Source: Ancylobacter novellus (GTDB lineage: Bacteria; Pseudomonadota; Alphaproteobacteria; Rhizobiales; Methylopilaceae). Taken from it: a DNA stretch of 64,000 nucleotides. The notes under the pieces are model-generated. The model saw nothing but the letters and a program-made list of their open reading frames with translations. It made no database searches and was not told the DNA's origin. The position numbers and the translations under genes were made by a program. Positions 25,647 through 34,604 of this stretch are shown in pieces (within the stretch, counting starts at the first letter, position 1; each line of letters opens with the position of its first letter). Location: positions 213,017 to 277,016 of the forward strand of contig QFPN01000005.1 in NCBI GenBank assembly GCA_003241695.1, in the 5' to 3' direction.

Positions 25647-26924
25647 ATGATCCGCCGATCGATCGTCCTCGCGGCGGCCTGCGCGATCATCGCCACGTTC
25701 TCCGGCGCGGCTCGGGCCGGAGAACGCTCGATCTTCGACGACGTGAAGCTCGAGGCGATCCCGGAGACCAACGGGGTCGACCCCTATCCGAACGAAATGG
25801 TTCTCCTGAGGATCCGCGGCGTCTATCGCCCGCTGATCAACATCGCCCACCTCGTCCAGCCGTCGCTGGTCAATTTCGGCTGGACGAACCTGATGCGCGA
25901 CCGTGGTTTCACGGCGGAAGTCGACGGCTTCCGCGCCGAAGGCTTCGAGCGCGTGATCGCGATCTTTCCCGAAAAGTCCGGGCCTCTCGAGATCGGCAGC
26001 TTCGTCCACAAACTCTCGGTGGTCGACGGCGACGGTCAGCGCGCGCTCGAGGTCCGCTCCCAGCCGATCGTCCTGAACGTCGCCGAATGGCGCGGCCCCG
26101 GCGGCCCCAAGGATCCGACCCAATGGTGGCTGCCGTCGGGCGAGGTGCGGATCACGGACGACTGGTCCGGCGATCCGAACCACGTGCCGCGCGGCGAGAC
26201 CGTGCGCCGAACGGTGACGATCGAGGCGCACGGCGTCATGGCGGAGCAGATGCCGCCGGCGCCGGTGATGCGCTCGCCCGGGATCCTCTCGTTCCGCGGA
26301 CCGGTCGATCACGACATGCGCGCCACGCCTGAAGGCCCGGTGGCGCGCGCCGTCTATCGCTGGGACATGCGTCCGGCGACGGTCCAGCCCGCGATCGTCG
26401 AAGCGATCGAGATCCCCTGGTTCGACACGCGTGCGAGAGAAATGCGAAAGGCCGTCATCCCGGCGCAGCGCATGGCGTGGGCTGCGGCCGGCGCGCCGGC
26501 TCGGGACGCGGCGCGGTCGGACGAGCCTTCGACTTGGCTCATAGGCCTGGCGGGCGCCCTCGCCTTCCTCGGCGGCCTCGCGCTCCTGCTGACGGGAGCG
26601 GGCGGCCGTCCGAAACTCCAGCCACGAGCGTTCTACGCCATGCGCGTCGCGGCATGGCGCGGCGACGCGGCGTCGTTTCGTGCGGCGGTGACCGATCTGG
26701 CGCGCGCCGAACGGGAGGCCGCCCGGCTCTGGTCCGCCGCCCCCGAGGTTCGCGCGGGTCTCGCCGAACTCGACCGACATCTGTTCGACGCGACGGCGGC
26801 CCCGCGTCCGTCGCTGCGGCGGCTCGCCCGCGTGATATCCGCCGCGCGAGCGAGAGCGTGCGTGGCCCTTCGCCCGGCGCGCTCCGGCCTCGAGCCGCTC
26901 GACGGGCCGACGAAGCGAGCGTGA
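25647..26924 (+). CDS. BatD-like secreted membrane-anchored protein of the MoxR operon
   Basis: The 425-residue product starts with a signal peptide (SIVLAAACAIIATFSGAARA). It then has a beta-rich periplasmic region with BatD-like phrases (YPNEMVLLRIRGVYRP near residue 47; SGPLEIGSFVHKL near residue 112; RGETVRRTVTIEA near residue 182), a membrane helix near residues 293-315, and a charged cytoplasmic tail of about 100 residues. It closes the MoxR operon. BatD-type proteins are linked to stress tolerance and envelope assembly, and the tail may contact MoxR. The exact function is not known. Confidence 0.75.
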   Translation: MIRRSIVLAAACAIIATFSGAARAGERSIFDDVKLEAIPETNGVDPYPNEMVLLRIRGVYRPLINIAHLVQPSLVNFGWTNLMRDRGFTAEVDGFRAEGFERVIAIFPEKSGPLEIGSFVHKLSVVDGDGQRALEVRSQPIVLNVAEWRGPGGPKDPTQWWLPSGEVRITDDWSGDPNHVPRGETVRRTVTIEAHGVMAEQMPPAPVMRSPGILSFRGPVDHDMRATPEGPVARAVYRWDMRPATVQPAIVEAIEIPWFDTRAREMRKAVIPAQRMAWAAAGAPARDAARSDEPSTWLIGLAGALAFLGGLALLLTGAGGRPKLQPRAFYAMRVAAWRGDAASFRAAVTDLARAEREAARLWSAAPEVRAGLAELDRHLFDATAAPRPSLRRLARVISAARARACVALRPARSGLEPLDGPTKRA

Positions 26925-26930
26925 AGACCG

Positions 26931-27323
26931 TCAGAGCGAGGTCTTCCCCCGCATGGCGTCGACGCTCCACGGGCCGGGGCCTGCGAAGAACAGGTAAAGG
27001 AAGGTGAAGCTGTAGAGCGCCGCGAGCTCGCCCTTGTTGACGATCGGATAGAAGCCGCCCGCGGCGTGGCCGACGAAATAGGCTGCGGCCGCCATGCCGG
27101 AAAGCAGGAAGGCGGCCCAGCGGCTAAACAGGCCGATCGCCAGAAGGGCGCCGCCGACCAGTTCGATCGTGCCGGCCGCCATCAGAAGCGGCGGCAGCGG
27201 ATCGGGTCCGGGAATCGGAAAATGAAGCAGCTTCTGGGTGCCGTGCTGCATGAAGAGCAGCGCCGACATGATGCGCAGGATGCTGAGGACGCGCGGCGTC
27301 CAGCCTGAGAGCGCGGCGTTCAT
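26931..27323 (-). CDS. DoxX-family membrane protein
   Basis: The 130-residue protein has four predicted membrane helices and typical DoxX phrases: LRIMSALLFMQHGTQKLLHF near residue 16, GTIELVGGALLAIGLFSRWAA near residue 51 (split over the helix), and NKGELAALYSFTFLYLFF near residue 96. Homologues are small integral membrane proteins, some associated with thiosulfate:quinone oxidoreductase or redox stress. It converges with the MoxR operon, 6 bp from its end. Specific function is unknown. Confidence 0.88.
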   Translation of the reverse strand: MNAALSGWTPRVLSILRIMSALLFMQHGTQKLLHFPIPGPDPLPPLLMAAGTIELVGGALLAIGLFSRWAAFLLSGMAAAAYFVGHAAGGFYPIVNKGELAALYSFTFLYLFFAGPGPWSVDAMRGKTSL

Positions 27324-27714
27324 GGCGAAGAACCTCCCGAATCGGACCGTCGTCGGAAGGTTGTAACGAGGCCCGCGGCCAAAGCGAGCGCAGGCGCCGA
27401 AACGTGTCGTTCATGGCGCCGTTCCAGAATCCGAGCGTCATCCGATCGAACCGGGCCAGTTTCCGAAAGGAGACGGCCTCCTCCGCCGTCGTCCTCCGGC
27501 TCGACCGGAGGACCCACGTCGACGTGAAGCTCGACGCCCGAGATGGATGGTCCGGTCAAGCCGGACCATGATGACGGATCAGGTCGATCGAATAGCCGTC
27601 TTGAACGTGATCGTCGTGTTCGAAACGCATTGCTCGTCGACTGGACAAGCGGGGGGATGACGATCCACTCCGATCGAACGCCGTTTCAGGTCCGCTTGCA
27701 GGAAAAAAGCGCCT
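27324..27714. other. Gene-free interval with dispersed palindromic repeats
   Basis: No convincing gene is present. Two palindromes of the dispersed repeat family lie at 27490-27512 (gtcctccggctcgaccgga followed by ggac) and 27547-27569 (atggtccggtcaagccggac followed by cat). Together they resemble the paired palindromes at the window start. The rest probably holds the promoter of doxX. Confidence 0.65.
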
Positions 27715-28146
27715 TCACTTCGGCTTCGGACGCAGCGTGAACAGCCCGCGCCCGTCGTTCACCTTGACCTCGAAGATCGGAGCGCCGGTGGCGCGGTTTA
27801 CCAGCCAGACCGTCGAAAGCGGCCGGGGCGTCTCGTTCCCGAGGCAGGAAATCTTCATCCAGAGGAAAGCCGCCTCGACATCGACGCCGAAGGTGACGTC
27901 GAACGAACGGGAGCCGCCCGCGTCGACATGGGTGAAGACCCCGCCTCCCCCTATCCCGTTGAAGGTCCTGTATTCGAGGTCGACGGTGGCCTCGCTCGAG
28001 CAGCTGTTGATCACCCCAACGCGCAGGGCGTCCGCCGCCGGCACCGGAATCCCGACCGTGCTCTGATCAACCGTGGCGGCCTTGCTTCCGACCGGAAGGA
28101 GCGTCAGCGCCGACATCGCGGCGGCGAAAATCACGAAAGGCTTCAC
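27715..28146 (-). CDS. Secreted protein of unknown function, paralogue A
   Basis: This 143-residue protein has a signal peptide (IFAAAMSALTLLPVGSKA) and a beta-rich mature part with two cysteines (INSCSSEATV near residue 47; MKISCLGNE near residue 99). I do not recognise a family. Its C terminus (STVWLVNRATGAPIFEVKVN) parallels that of the adjacent upstream gene (VSVYVRDAVTHAPLATVAVQ), and both have a similar cysteine layout, so they are probably tandem paralogues. It overlaps that gene by 4 bp. Confidence 0.7.
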   Translation of the reverse strand: MKPFVIFAAAMSALTLLPVGSKAATVDQSTVGIPVPAADALRVGVINSCSSEATVDLEYRTFNGIGGGGVFTHVDAGGSRSFDVTFGVDVEAAFLWMKISCLGNETPRPLSTVWLVNRATGAPIFEVKVNDGRGLFTLRPKPK

Positions 28147-28544
28147 AGTCCCGCTCCTTCCTGGACGGCCACGGTCGCCAGCGGAGCATGCGTGACGGCG
28201 TCGCGCACATAGACGCTGACCAAGGCGTCCGGCGCGACGTCACCCCTGCAGGTGACGGTGAGATGCAGGACCACGTCGTCCGGCGTGTCGCCTTGCCAAA
28301 CCAGCGCGAAGGTCGCCGCGTCCCGCCGCGCCACGGAGCCGCGCACGCGCTTCAGGACCGCTCCGGCCTGGCCTCGCGTGAACGTGGCCACGTATTTGGC
28401 GTCGCCCCGGCAGATGCTGCCGATGGTCACCAGCGCCTCACGCCCCGACGCCAACGGCGTCAGCCCTGTCGTATAGTCGGCTGAAGCGGCGCAAGCCGGA
28501 GAGGCTGCGGCGAGCAGCGCCGCCGTCATCAGCATTCGTCGCAT
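28143..28544 (-). CDS. Secreted protein of unknown function, paralogue B
   Basis: The 133-residue product has a clear signal peptide (MLMTAALLAAASPACA) and a mature domain with a spaced cysteine pair (IGSICRGDA near residue 44; LTVTCRGDV near residue 98). Its last third is similar in pattern to the neighbour whose start lies within its stop region (ATGA-type 4-bp overlap). The pair probably forms an operon of small periplasmic proteins. No function can be assigned. Confidence 0.7.
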   Translation of the reverse strand: MRRMLMTAALLAAASPACAASADYTTGLTPLASGREALVTIGSICRGDAKYVATFTRGQAGAVLKRVRGSVARRDAATFALVWQGDTPDDVVLHLTVTCRGDVAPDALVSVYVRDAVTHAPLATVAVQEGAGL

Positions 28545-28639
28545 TTTCGGATCCCGCCGCCTGAGCGAATATGACCGACGGCGATCCTGCGGCGGATCCC
28601 CTCCGAAATCGAGACGGTAAAACTACCGATCCGCCGCTT

Positions 28640-29656
28640 TCACTCCGCGGCGACGGCCTGCGGCGCTTGTTCGGGGAAAGTCGGATAGAGGCGGAGCGAG
28701 CGCCCCATCTGCTTCGTTAAGGCGAGCACGATGTCGACATTGGGCGTCGGCGTGTCCGTCAGGCGGCCCATTTCCTGGACCGAGGACAGCAGGGCGTCGA
28801 GCTCGATCGGCTTGCCGGCCTCCACGTCCTGCAACATGGAGGTGCGGTGGGCGCCGACCTTGGCCGCGCCGTTGATGCGGCGTTCGACGTCGACCTTGAA
28901 ACGCGCGCCGACTTTTTCCCCGATCTCCTGCGCCTCGAGCATCATCGCCCTGGCGAGCGCACGGGTGCCGGGATCGGTCGCGACCACGTCGAGGGTCGCG
29001 CGGGTCAGCGCCGAGATCGGGTTGAAGCAGAGGTTGCCCCAGAGCTTCAGCCAGATGTCGTCGCGAATGTCCCTGTAATAGCGCGCACGGAGGCCACTCG
29101 CGTCGAGCGCGTCGCCGAACGCCTTGAGCCGCGCGGTCTCGGCGCGGTTCGGCTCGCCGAGACCGAAGGCGTCGCCATAGACGTGCCGGACCACGCCGGG
29201 CGCGACGATCTCGGTCGCGGGATAGACCGTCGATCCGATCACCCGCTCCGGCCCGATCGCGGTCCACTGCCGGTCGCCCGGATCGACGGTCGCGAGCCGC
29301 TTGTCGCGATAGGGGCCGTCCAGCCCGTAGAAATACCACCACGGCACGCCGTTCTGGGCGGTCACGACGGCGGTGGTCTCGTGGAACAACGGCGCGAGGT
29401 CCTCGGCGGACTCCCACGCCTGATGGGCCTTCAGCCCGACGACCACGAAGTCCTGCGGTCCGAGTTCGGCCGCGACCCTGGTCGCCGGCATCTCGGCGAC
29501 CTTCTCCTCGCCGTTGATGAGCAGCTTGAGCCCGTTCTCACGGATCGCCGCGAGGTGCGGCCCCCGCGCGACCAGCGACACGTCGATCCCGGCCTGCTTC
29601 ATCATGACGGCCATGTAGCCGCCGATCGCTCCGGCCCCGTAGATGCAGACCTTCAT
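28640..29656 (-). CDS. Ketopantoate reductase-family dehydrogenase, possible oxalyl-CoA reductase (PanE2-like)
   Basis: This 338-residue NADPH-dependent protein has the Rossmann start MKVCIYGAGAIGGYMAV, NDF-type substrate residues in VVTAQNGVPWWYF near residue 101, and the helical C-terminal domain of PanE/ApbA (catalytic Lys region LWGNLCFNPISALTRATL near residue 200). A paralogue, PanE2, was reported in Methylobacterium extorquens to reduce oxalyl-CoA to glyoxylate. Here it lies directly downstream of mtkB and mtkA and in the same window as frc, which favours that role over pantothenate synthesis. Family is sure; substrate is inference. The open frame extends upstream, but 29656 gives the standard N terminus. 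Confidence 0.8.
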   Translation of the reverse strand: MKVCIYGAGAIGGYMAVMMKQAGIDVSLVARGPHLAAIRENGLKLLINGEEKVAEMPATRVAAELGPQDFVVVGLKAHQAWESAEDLAPLFHETTAVVTAQNGVPWWYFYGLDGPYRDKRLATVDPGDRQWTAIGPERVIGSTVYPATEIVAPGVVRHVYGDAFGLGEPNRAETARLKAFGDALDASGLRARYYRDIRDDIWLKLWGNLCFNPISALTRATLDVVATDPGTRALARAMMLEAQEIGEKVGARFKVDVERRINGAAKVGAHRTSMLQDVEAGKPIELDALLSSVQEMGRLTDTPTPNVDIVLALTKQMGRSLRLYPTFPEQAPQAVAAE

Positions 29657-29735
29657 CGCAGGCGACCTTCCGGACATGGCGCGCCTGAGCCGCAAAGGCC
29701 CGGCGGAAGAGTCGGGGGGTGGCGATCTCGGTCCG

Positions 29736-30617
29736 CTATCGGGGAGAGCCGAGAGCGTCGGCGATCGTCCGGCCGACGAGATGGGCGCTCGGCGCGATCC
29801 GCACGCCGGCACGCTCGAGCGCGGCGATCTTGGCGGTCGCCTCCTCGGTCGCCCCGAAGGCGAGCGCGCCCGCATGGCCCATACGCTTCTCGCGCGGCGC
29901 ATGAGCGCCGACGACCAGCGCCACCAACGGCTTGTCGGTCTTCGCCGCCGACAGATGGTCGGCGACCTCCTGCTCCTCGTGGCCGCCGATCTCGCCGATC
30001 AGCACGATCCCGTCGGTCTCGGGGTCGGCGAGGAACAGCTCCACGCAGTCGCGCATCGACATGCCGTGCACCGCGTCGCCGCCGACGCCGATCGTGGTCG
30101 ACTGGCCGAGGCCCGCGGCCGAGACCTGCGCCACGACCTCGCTGGTGAGAGACGCCGACCGCGACACGATCCCGACCCCGCCGGGACGCTCCGATCCCGT
30201 CGCCATGACGCCGAGCTTGCAGACTCCGGGCGCGAGAACGCCCTGGCTGTTCGCGCCGACGAGACGCGTGTTCGAGCCTTTCAGCGCGTCCTTGACGCGG
30301 ATCATGTCGAGGGTGGGCACGCGCTCGGTGACCGCGACCACGAGCGGGATCTCGGCTTCGATCGCCTCGATCATCGCGGCGGCGGCGGTCGCCGGCGGCA
30401 CGAAGACGATCGACGCGTTGGCGCCCGTCGCCGCGCGCGCGGCCGCGACTGTGTCGAAGATCGGAAGCCCGAGATGGCTGCGTCCGCCCTTGCCCGGCCG
30501 CACGCCGCCTACGACCTTCGAGCCGTACTCCATCATCGAGGCGACGTGGTGCGTGCCGGCCCAGCCGGTGAGCCCCTGGGCGACGATCTTCGTGTCCTGG
30601 TCCAGCAGGATCGCCAT
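29736..30617 (-). CDS. mtkB: Malate-CoA ligase alpha subunit (serine cycle)
   Basis: The 293-residue protein is a SucD-type CoA-ligase alpha subunit. Visible are ILLDQDTKIVAQGLTGWAGT at the N terminus (CoA-binding region), IVFVPPATAAAAMIEAIEAEIPLVV near residue 68 (in parts), and the phospho-histidine loop RMGHAGALAFG near residue 248. With the beta subunit 2 bp upstream it forms the enzyme making malyl-CoA from malate in the serine cycle. Succinyl-CoA synthetase is the alternative, but the length and sequence style, the adjacent PanE2-like gene and the methylotroph context favour malate-CoA ligase. Confidence 0.83.
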   Translation of the reverse strand: MAILLDQDTKIVAQGLTGWAGTHHVASMMEYGSKVVGGVRPGKGGRSHLGLPIFDTVAAARAATGANASIVFVPPATAAAAMIEAIEAEIPLVVAVTERVPTLDMIRVKDALKGSNTRLVGANSQGVLAPGVCKLGVMATGSERPGGVGIVSRSASLTSEVVAQVSAAGLGQSTTIGVGGDAVHGMSMRDCVELFLADPETDGIVLIGEIGGHEEQEVADHLSAAKTDKPLVALVVGAHAPREKRMGHAGALAFGATEEATAKIAALERAGVRIAPSAHLVGRTIADALGSPR

Positions 30618-30619
30618 CG

Positions 30620-31792
30620 TCAGCCCCTCCCCGCCGCGACCGCGACGGCGCGCGCCGCGGCCTCGCCCATATCCGCGGCTTCGATCACCGCGCAGCCGAA
30701 GTTCTTCAGCCGAGAGCGCGCGAACTCGGCGTTCTGGCCCGCGAGCCGGATCACGATCGGAAGCTTGCGTCCCGAGCGGCGAAGCGCGACGCCGAGACCT
30801 TCCGCGATCGTGTCGCAGGACTGCATGCCGCCGCCATGGACGTTGATGAGCAGCGTGCGGATCTTCGGGTTGTCGAGCAGCAGCGCGAAACCGTGGGCGA
30901 TGTCGAGGCTGCGCGCCGTGGTGCGCACGTCCATGAAGTTCGCCGGGCGGCCGCCCGCCGCCACCACCATGTCGAGGGTCGCGAGGCCAAGGCCCGCGCC
31001 GTTCGACACCAGGCCGATGTCGCCGTCGAGCTGGACGAAATTGAGCTGGTCGCGATGCGCCGACAGCTTGGTGCGCGCGGCGTCGTCCTCGTCGCGCAGC
31101 GAGGCGAGCTCCGGATGACGGAACAGCGCGTTGTCGTCGAGCGTCATCTTGACGTCGAGCGCCTTGAGTTCGCCCGTCGCCGTCACGGCCAGCGGATTGA
31201 TTTCGATGAGGGTCGCGTCGAGCTCGACGAAAGCGCGGCGCAGCCCTTCGACCACCGCCGCTCCCGCCTCGATCTCGCCGTCCTTCAGGCCAAGGCCCGC
31301 GAGGAAGGCCGCAAGCGCCTCCCGGTCGATCGCGCCCTTGATCGGAAGCGACAGGCTCTCCTGATGAAGATTTCCGCTGCGTGCGCGCTCCTCGACGCCC
31401 GTACCGCCGTCGGGCGAGCCCATGACCACGAGGCCGCCCTTCGACGGATCGACGAGAAGCGCAAGATGCAGCGAGCGATCCGCCGCGACGCCCTCTTCGA
31501 CGTAGACGCGGCGGACGGCTTCTCCGTCCTCGCTCGTCTGCGCGGTGACGAGGCGCTGGCCGATCATGTCGGCGGCGGCGGATCGCGCCATGGCCGGCCC
31601 GTGGACGATCCTGACGCCGCCGGCCTGAAGCCGCTCGCCCGAATGGATCTGCGCCTTCACGGCGATGCGCGCCGCATTGAGATCCCGTGCGACGGCCTCG
31701 GCCTCGTCCGGAGTCAGCGCGACGAACCCTCGGGGCGTCGGCAGACCGTAATCGCCCAGCAGACGCTTCGCCTGAAACTCGTGAAGCCGCAT
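30620..31792 (-). CDS. mtkA: Malate-CoA ligase beta subunit (serine cycle)
   Basis: This 390-residue SucC-type subunit has an N-terminal ATP-grasp domain (MRLHEFQAKRLLGDYGLPTP; AVKAQIHSGERLQAGGV near residue 44) and a C-terminal ligase domain (ALVEINPLAV-type LIEINPLAVTATGEL near residue 197; LLINVHGGGMQSCDTIAEG near residue 312). It activates malate to malyl-CoA with ATP. It is first in mtkA-mtkB-panE2-like on the minus strand and has a divergently placed GntR regulator about 200 bp away on the same strand upstream. Succinyl-CoA ligase is the alternative reading. Confidence 0.83.
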   Translation of the reverse strand: MRLHEFQAKRLLGDYGLPTPRGFVALTPDEAEAVARDLNAARIAVKAQIHSGERLQAGGVRIVHGPAMARSAAADMIGQRLVTAQTSEDGEAVRRVYVEEGVAADRSLHLALLVDPSKGGLVVMGSPDGGTGVEERARSGNLHQESLSLPIKGAIDREALAAFLAGLGLKDGEIEAGAAVVEGLRRAFVELDATLIEINPLAVTATGELKALDVKMTLDDNALFRHPELASLRDEDDAARTKLSAHRDQLNFVQLDGDIGLVSNGAGLGLATLDMVVAAGGRPANFMDVRTTARSLDIAHGFALLLDNPKIRTLLINVHGGGMQSCDTIAEGLGVALRRSGRKLPIVIRLAGQNAEFARSRLKNFGCAVIEAADMGEAAARAVAVAAGRG

Positions 31793-31995
31793 GGCTCAGG
31801 CTTTCTCCTTCAAGCAAAGCCCGGCCGATCGAACAATCGATCCCATGGCTTTGCTCAGTCTTTATTTCGTGAGACGGTGTGCAAAAGGGTCCGCCTCAAC
31901 GGGCGCGCGGACCGCGCCGGTTCTGGCGCATCAAATGCCAGCACGCCGGGCGGGACAATCTCTCCGAAGGTAGCGAAGGCCAACCACCCGGCGCC

Positions 31996-32721
31996 TCAGT
32001 CGAAGATGTCGCCGTGTTCCTCGACATATTTCGCGAGGCCGAGCGTGTGGTCGCGCGACAGGCGTTCCGCGGCCTCGACGTCGCGCCGTTCGAGCGCCTC
32101 GATGATTGCGAGATGGTCGTCCATCGACTTGGTCGCCCGGTCGTCGCGGCCGATGGTGATCTGCCGGATGCCGCGGACATGCATGAAGATGTTGGAGGTG
32201 ATGTCGACGAGGGCGGCGGAGCCTGAAAGCTGCACCAGCGTCTGGTGGAACTCGATGTTGGCGGCGGAATACTCGCCGAGGAAGTCCGCAGGCTTGTGCC
32301 CTTCGCCAAAGCTCTCGAACAGCCGACGGAGCTTTCCGATGGAGGCGTCGCTTGCGTTCGCTACGGCGAGCCGGGCGGCCATGCTTTCGAGCGCGGCCCA
32401 TGCCTGAACCATCTCGATGACTTCGCGGCGCGTCTTCTTCAGCACCATGATGCCGCGCCGGGGCATCGACTTCACGAAGCCCTCCTGCTCGAGCATCGCG
32501 ACCGCTTCGCGCACCGGCGTGCGGCTTACGCCGAGCTTTTCGGACAACTGGCGCTCGTCGAGCCAGGTCGGCTCGTCCGACGAATAGATGTCCATGTTGA
32601 CGATGGCTTGCTTGAGCGCCGCATAGACTTTCGTCTTATAGGTTTGCTCGGGCGCAAACTTTTCGAGCACGAACGATCCGTTCGGTTCGTCGTCGACAGG
32701 CATCCGCATCGTCGATTTCAC
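31996..32721 (-). CDS. GntR/FCD-family transcriptional regulator 1
   Basis: The 241-residue protein has a winged helix (LDERQLSEKLGVSRTPVREA near residue 54; MLEQEGFVKSMPRRGIMVL) and a FCD ligand domain (WAALESMAARLA near 107; IEFHQTLVQLSGS near 154; HLAIIEALERRD near 203). Metal/ligand His residues typical of FCD proteins are retained. It closely resembles the regulator at 36358-37044 in pattern, and the two flank the tct transporter. GTG 32721 has a GGGGAG upstream. It may sense a C2 or C4 acid and control mtkAB, tct or frc; that is inference. Confidence 0.87.
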   Translation of the reverse strand: MKSTMRMPVDDEPNGSFVLEKFAPEQTYKTKVYAALKQAIVNMDIYSSDEPTWLDERQLSEKLGVSRTPVREAVAMLEQEGFVKSMPRRGIMVLKKTRREVIEMVQAWAALESMAARLAVANASDASIGKLRRLFESFGEGHKPADFLGEYSAANIEFHQTLVQLSGSAALVDITSNIFMHVRGIRQITIGRDDRATKSMDDHLAIIEALERRDVEAAERLSRDHTLGLAKYVEEHGDIFD

Positions 32722-32834
32722 GAAAAACCGCTCCCCTGTCCAGGCGCGCTCCGGAAGCGATGCGGCGCGCCCACATGTCGGCGCGTCTCCCGTTGGCGCT
32801 CTCTACGACGCGTCGCCCCCGCGCGTCTTTTTGC

Positions 32835-32866
32835 AAAAAAGGGCGACCCTTCGGTCGCCCTTTTAG
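32835..32866 (-). terminator. Rho-independent terminator after tctB
   Basis: An 8-bp perfect GC stem (GGGCGACC and GGTCGCCC) with a four-base loop is flanked by A and T runs. On the minus strand the hairpin ends in a run of T, suiting termination of the tctA-tctC-tctB transcript before the GntR gene. The flanking A/T symmetry could also stop transcription from the other side. Confidence 0.85.
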
Positions 32867-32934
32867 GATTTCTGACTGTATGCCAGATTCCATTTAGCGT
32901 CCATGCGTCAGAAAGCCCGACGCCGGCCGCCCCG

Positions 32935-33459
32935 TCAGTAGCCGAACGCCGTTTCGAGCGGCCCCTTGGGCAACGGCACGAGGAACCACACCTCGAACAT
33001 CATGAAGCTTACGATCGAGATCGAGAGCGCGACCGCAAGCGCCTTCCAGATCGCGAACTTGCCGAAGAACACCATGAAGGCGGCGATGTAGATCGCCGAC
33101 GCCACGTAGATGCCGATGTAGCTCGTGGCGAAGACGTAGATGACGGCCGGCACGAAGATCGCCGACATCCGCAGAACGCCGGTGCGCGTGGTGAGGGTCT
33201 CCTGCGCTTCCGCCTTGGAGACCACCGCGCGCGCCAGATTGACCGCGCTCGCGATCGCCATCACCACGGCGATGTAGAACGGGAAATAGCCCGGCGCCGG
33301 CCCCTCGTTCGGGTTCCAGTGCCAGCCGAGCCTCGTCGCGTCCTTGATGACGATGGCGGAGACGACGAGGAACAGCGCGGCGACGACGATGTCGGCCGTC
33401 CTGTGGCTCACGAGCGCGGGTTCGTCGTGTTCGTCCCGGGGTTCGGTGATGTCGGTCAT
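32935..33459 (-). CDS. tctB: Tripartite tricarboxylate transporter small membrane subunit TctB
   Basis: This 174-residue protein has four predicted membrane helices (ADIVVAALFLVVSAIVI near residue 22; YFPFYIAVVMAIASAVNLA near 59; two further near 105 and 130-160), typical of the TctB subunit. It partners with TctA and the TctC binding protein in sodium- or proton-coupled uptake of carboxylates. It is the last gene of the tctA-tctC-tctB operon, 35 bp after tctC, and is followed by a terminator. Confidence 0.88.
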   Translation of the reverse strand: MTDITEPRDEHDEPALVSHRTADIVVAALFLVVSAIVIKDATRLGWHWNPNEGPAPGYFPFYIAVVMAIASAVNLARAVVSKAEAQETLTTRTGVLRMSAIFVPAVIYVFATSYIGIYVASAIYIAAFMVFFGKFAIWKALAVALSISIVSFMMFEVWFLVPLPKGPLETAFGY

Positions 33460-33494
33460 AGGCCCCTCGTCGTCTCCCGTACCTTTTCAGACCG

Positions 33495-34514
33495 TCACTG
33501 CGCGGCCGCGAGGAAGCCGGCGCCCTGCATCAGCTCGCGATGCTTGGCCTCCGCCTGGGTCAGCCAGGTCTCGAACTCGGCGCCGGTCATGAAGGTCTGG
33601 TTGAACGCGCCCTTCTTCATGAACTCCTTCCAGTCGTCGGTCGCCATGACCTTCTTCATCAGGTCGACGTAGAACGCGACCTGATCGTCGGTGGCGCCGG
33701 CGGTGGTGAAGATGCCGCGCAGCATCTGGTACTCGACGTCGAGCCCCGCCTCGTGGCAGGTCGGGATGTCGCTCCAGGCCATGTCGTCCGTGACCTTGTC
33801 GGCGTAGGTCGACCGCTTGGCGTCGAAGATGCAGAGCGGCTTCAGCTGCTTGCCGCGCCACTGCGCCACCGCCTCGATTGGGTTGTTGACCGACGAGTCG
33901 ACATGGCCGCCGACGAGCTGGACCGCGACCTTGCCGCCGCCGTCATAGGGCACGTAGGTGAAGTGCTTGCCGTCGAGCTGCTTCTCGATCGCGGCGGTGA
34001 TGATCTGGTCTTCCTGCTTGGCGCCGGTGCCGCCCATCTTGAACTGGCGGTCGGGCGCGGCCTTCACGGCGTCGATGTAGGCCTTGGCGTCGGCGTAGTT
34101 CTTCTCGGCGTTGGTCCACAGGATGAACTGGTCGAGCGCCAGCATCGAGACCGGCTTCATGTCCTTCCAGGAGAAGGGCGCGCCGGTGCCGAGCGGGGTG
34201 GTGAACAGGTTCGACAGGGTGATGATGATCTTGTGGGGATCGCGCGCCGAACTCTTCATCTCGATGAAGCCTTCGGCGCCGGCGCCGCCGCCCTTGTTGA
34301 TCACGACGAGCGGCTTCTCCATCAGATTGTTCTTCTGGATCACGCCCTGGATGAAGCGCGCCATCTGGTCGGCGCCGCCGCCGGTGCCGGCCGGAATGAT
34401 GAAGGTCACGGGCTTGGTCGGCTTCCATTCGGCCATCGCCGCGGCTGGAGCGGCAAGAACGGCGACGCCGGCGGCGAAGGCAAGCGCGGTCTTCTTCAAG
34501 GTCTTCGTGAGCAT
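33495..34514 (-). CDS. tctC: Tripartite tricarboxylate transporter substrate-binding protein TctC
   Basis: The 339-residue periplasmic protein has a signal peptide ending in AAPAAAMA and the mature start EWKPTKPVTFIIPAGTGGGADQ, typical of the TctC/Bug family. PLVVINKGGGAGAEGF near residue 72 forms part of the ligand loop. The start at 34514 is supported by GGGGAG upstream and trims a non-conserved extension. It binds an unknown carboxylate and delivers it to TctAB. Being next to mtkAB and two FCD regulators, oxalate, malate or a similar acid is a reasonable guess only. Confidence 0.9.
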   Translation of the reverse strand: MLTKTLKKTALAFAAGVAVLAAPAAAMAEWKPTKPVTFIIPAGTGGGADQMARFIQGVIQKNNLMEKPLVVINKGGGAGAEGFIEMKSSARDPHKIIITLSNLFTTPLGTGAPFSWKDMKPVSMLALDQFILWTNAEKNYADAKAYIDAVKAAPDRQFKMGGTGAKQEDQIITAAIEKQLDGKHFTYVPYDGGGKVAVQLVGGHVDSSVNNPIEAVAQWRGKQLKPLCIFDAKRSTYADKVTDDMAWSDIPTCHEAGLDVEYQMLRGIFTTAGATDDQVAFYVDLMKKVMATDDWKEFMKKGAFNQTFMTGAEFETWLTQAEAKHRELMQGAGFLAAAQ

Positions 34515-34604
34515 GCTCAATTCTCCCCAGGTCGCCGCTTGTCTCGCGGCTTTCGCTCTCTCAATCCATCGGGGCCGGCGCCGGTCCCGATGGGACATGC
34601 GTCG

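Noticed and set aside
30618..31817. Extension of the mtkB frame through mtkA as one 693-codon protein
   Set aside because: The added part is the out-of-frame shadow of mtkA, and the SucD-type N terminus starts at 30617.
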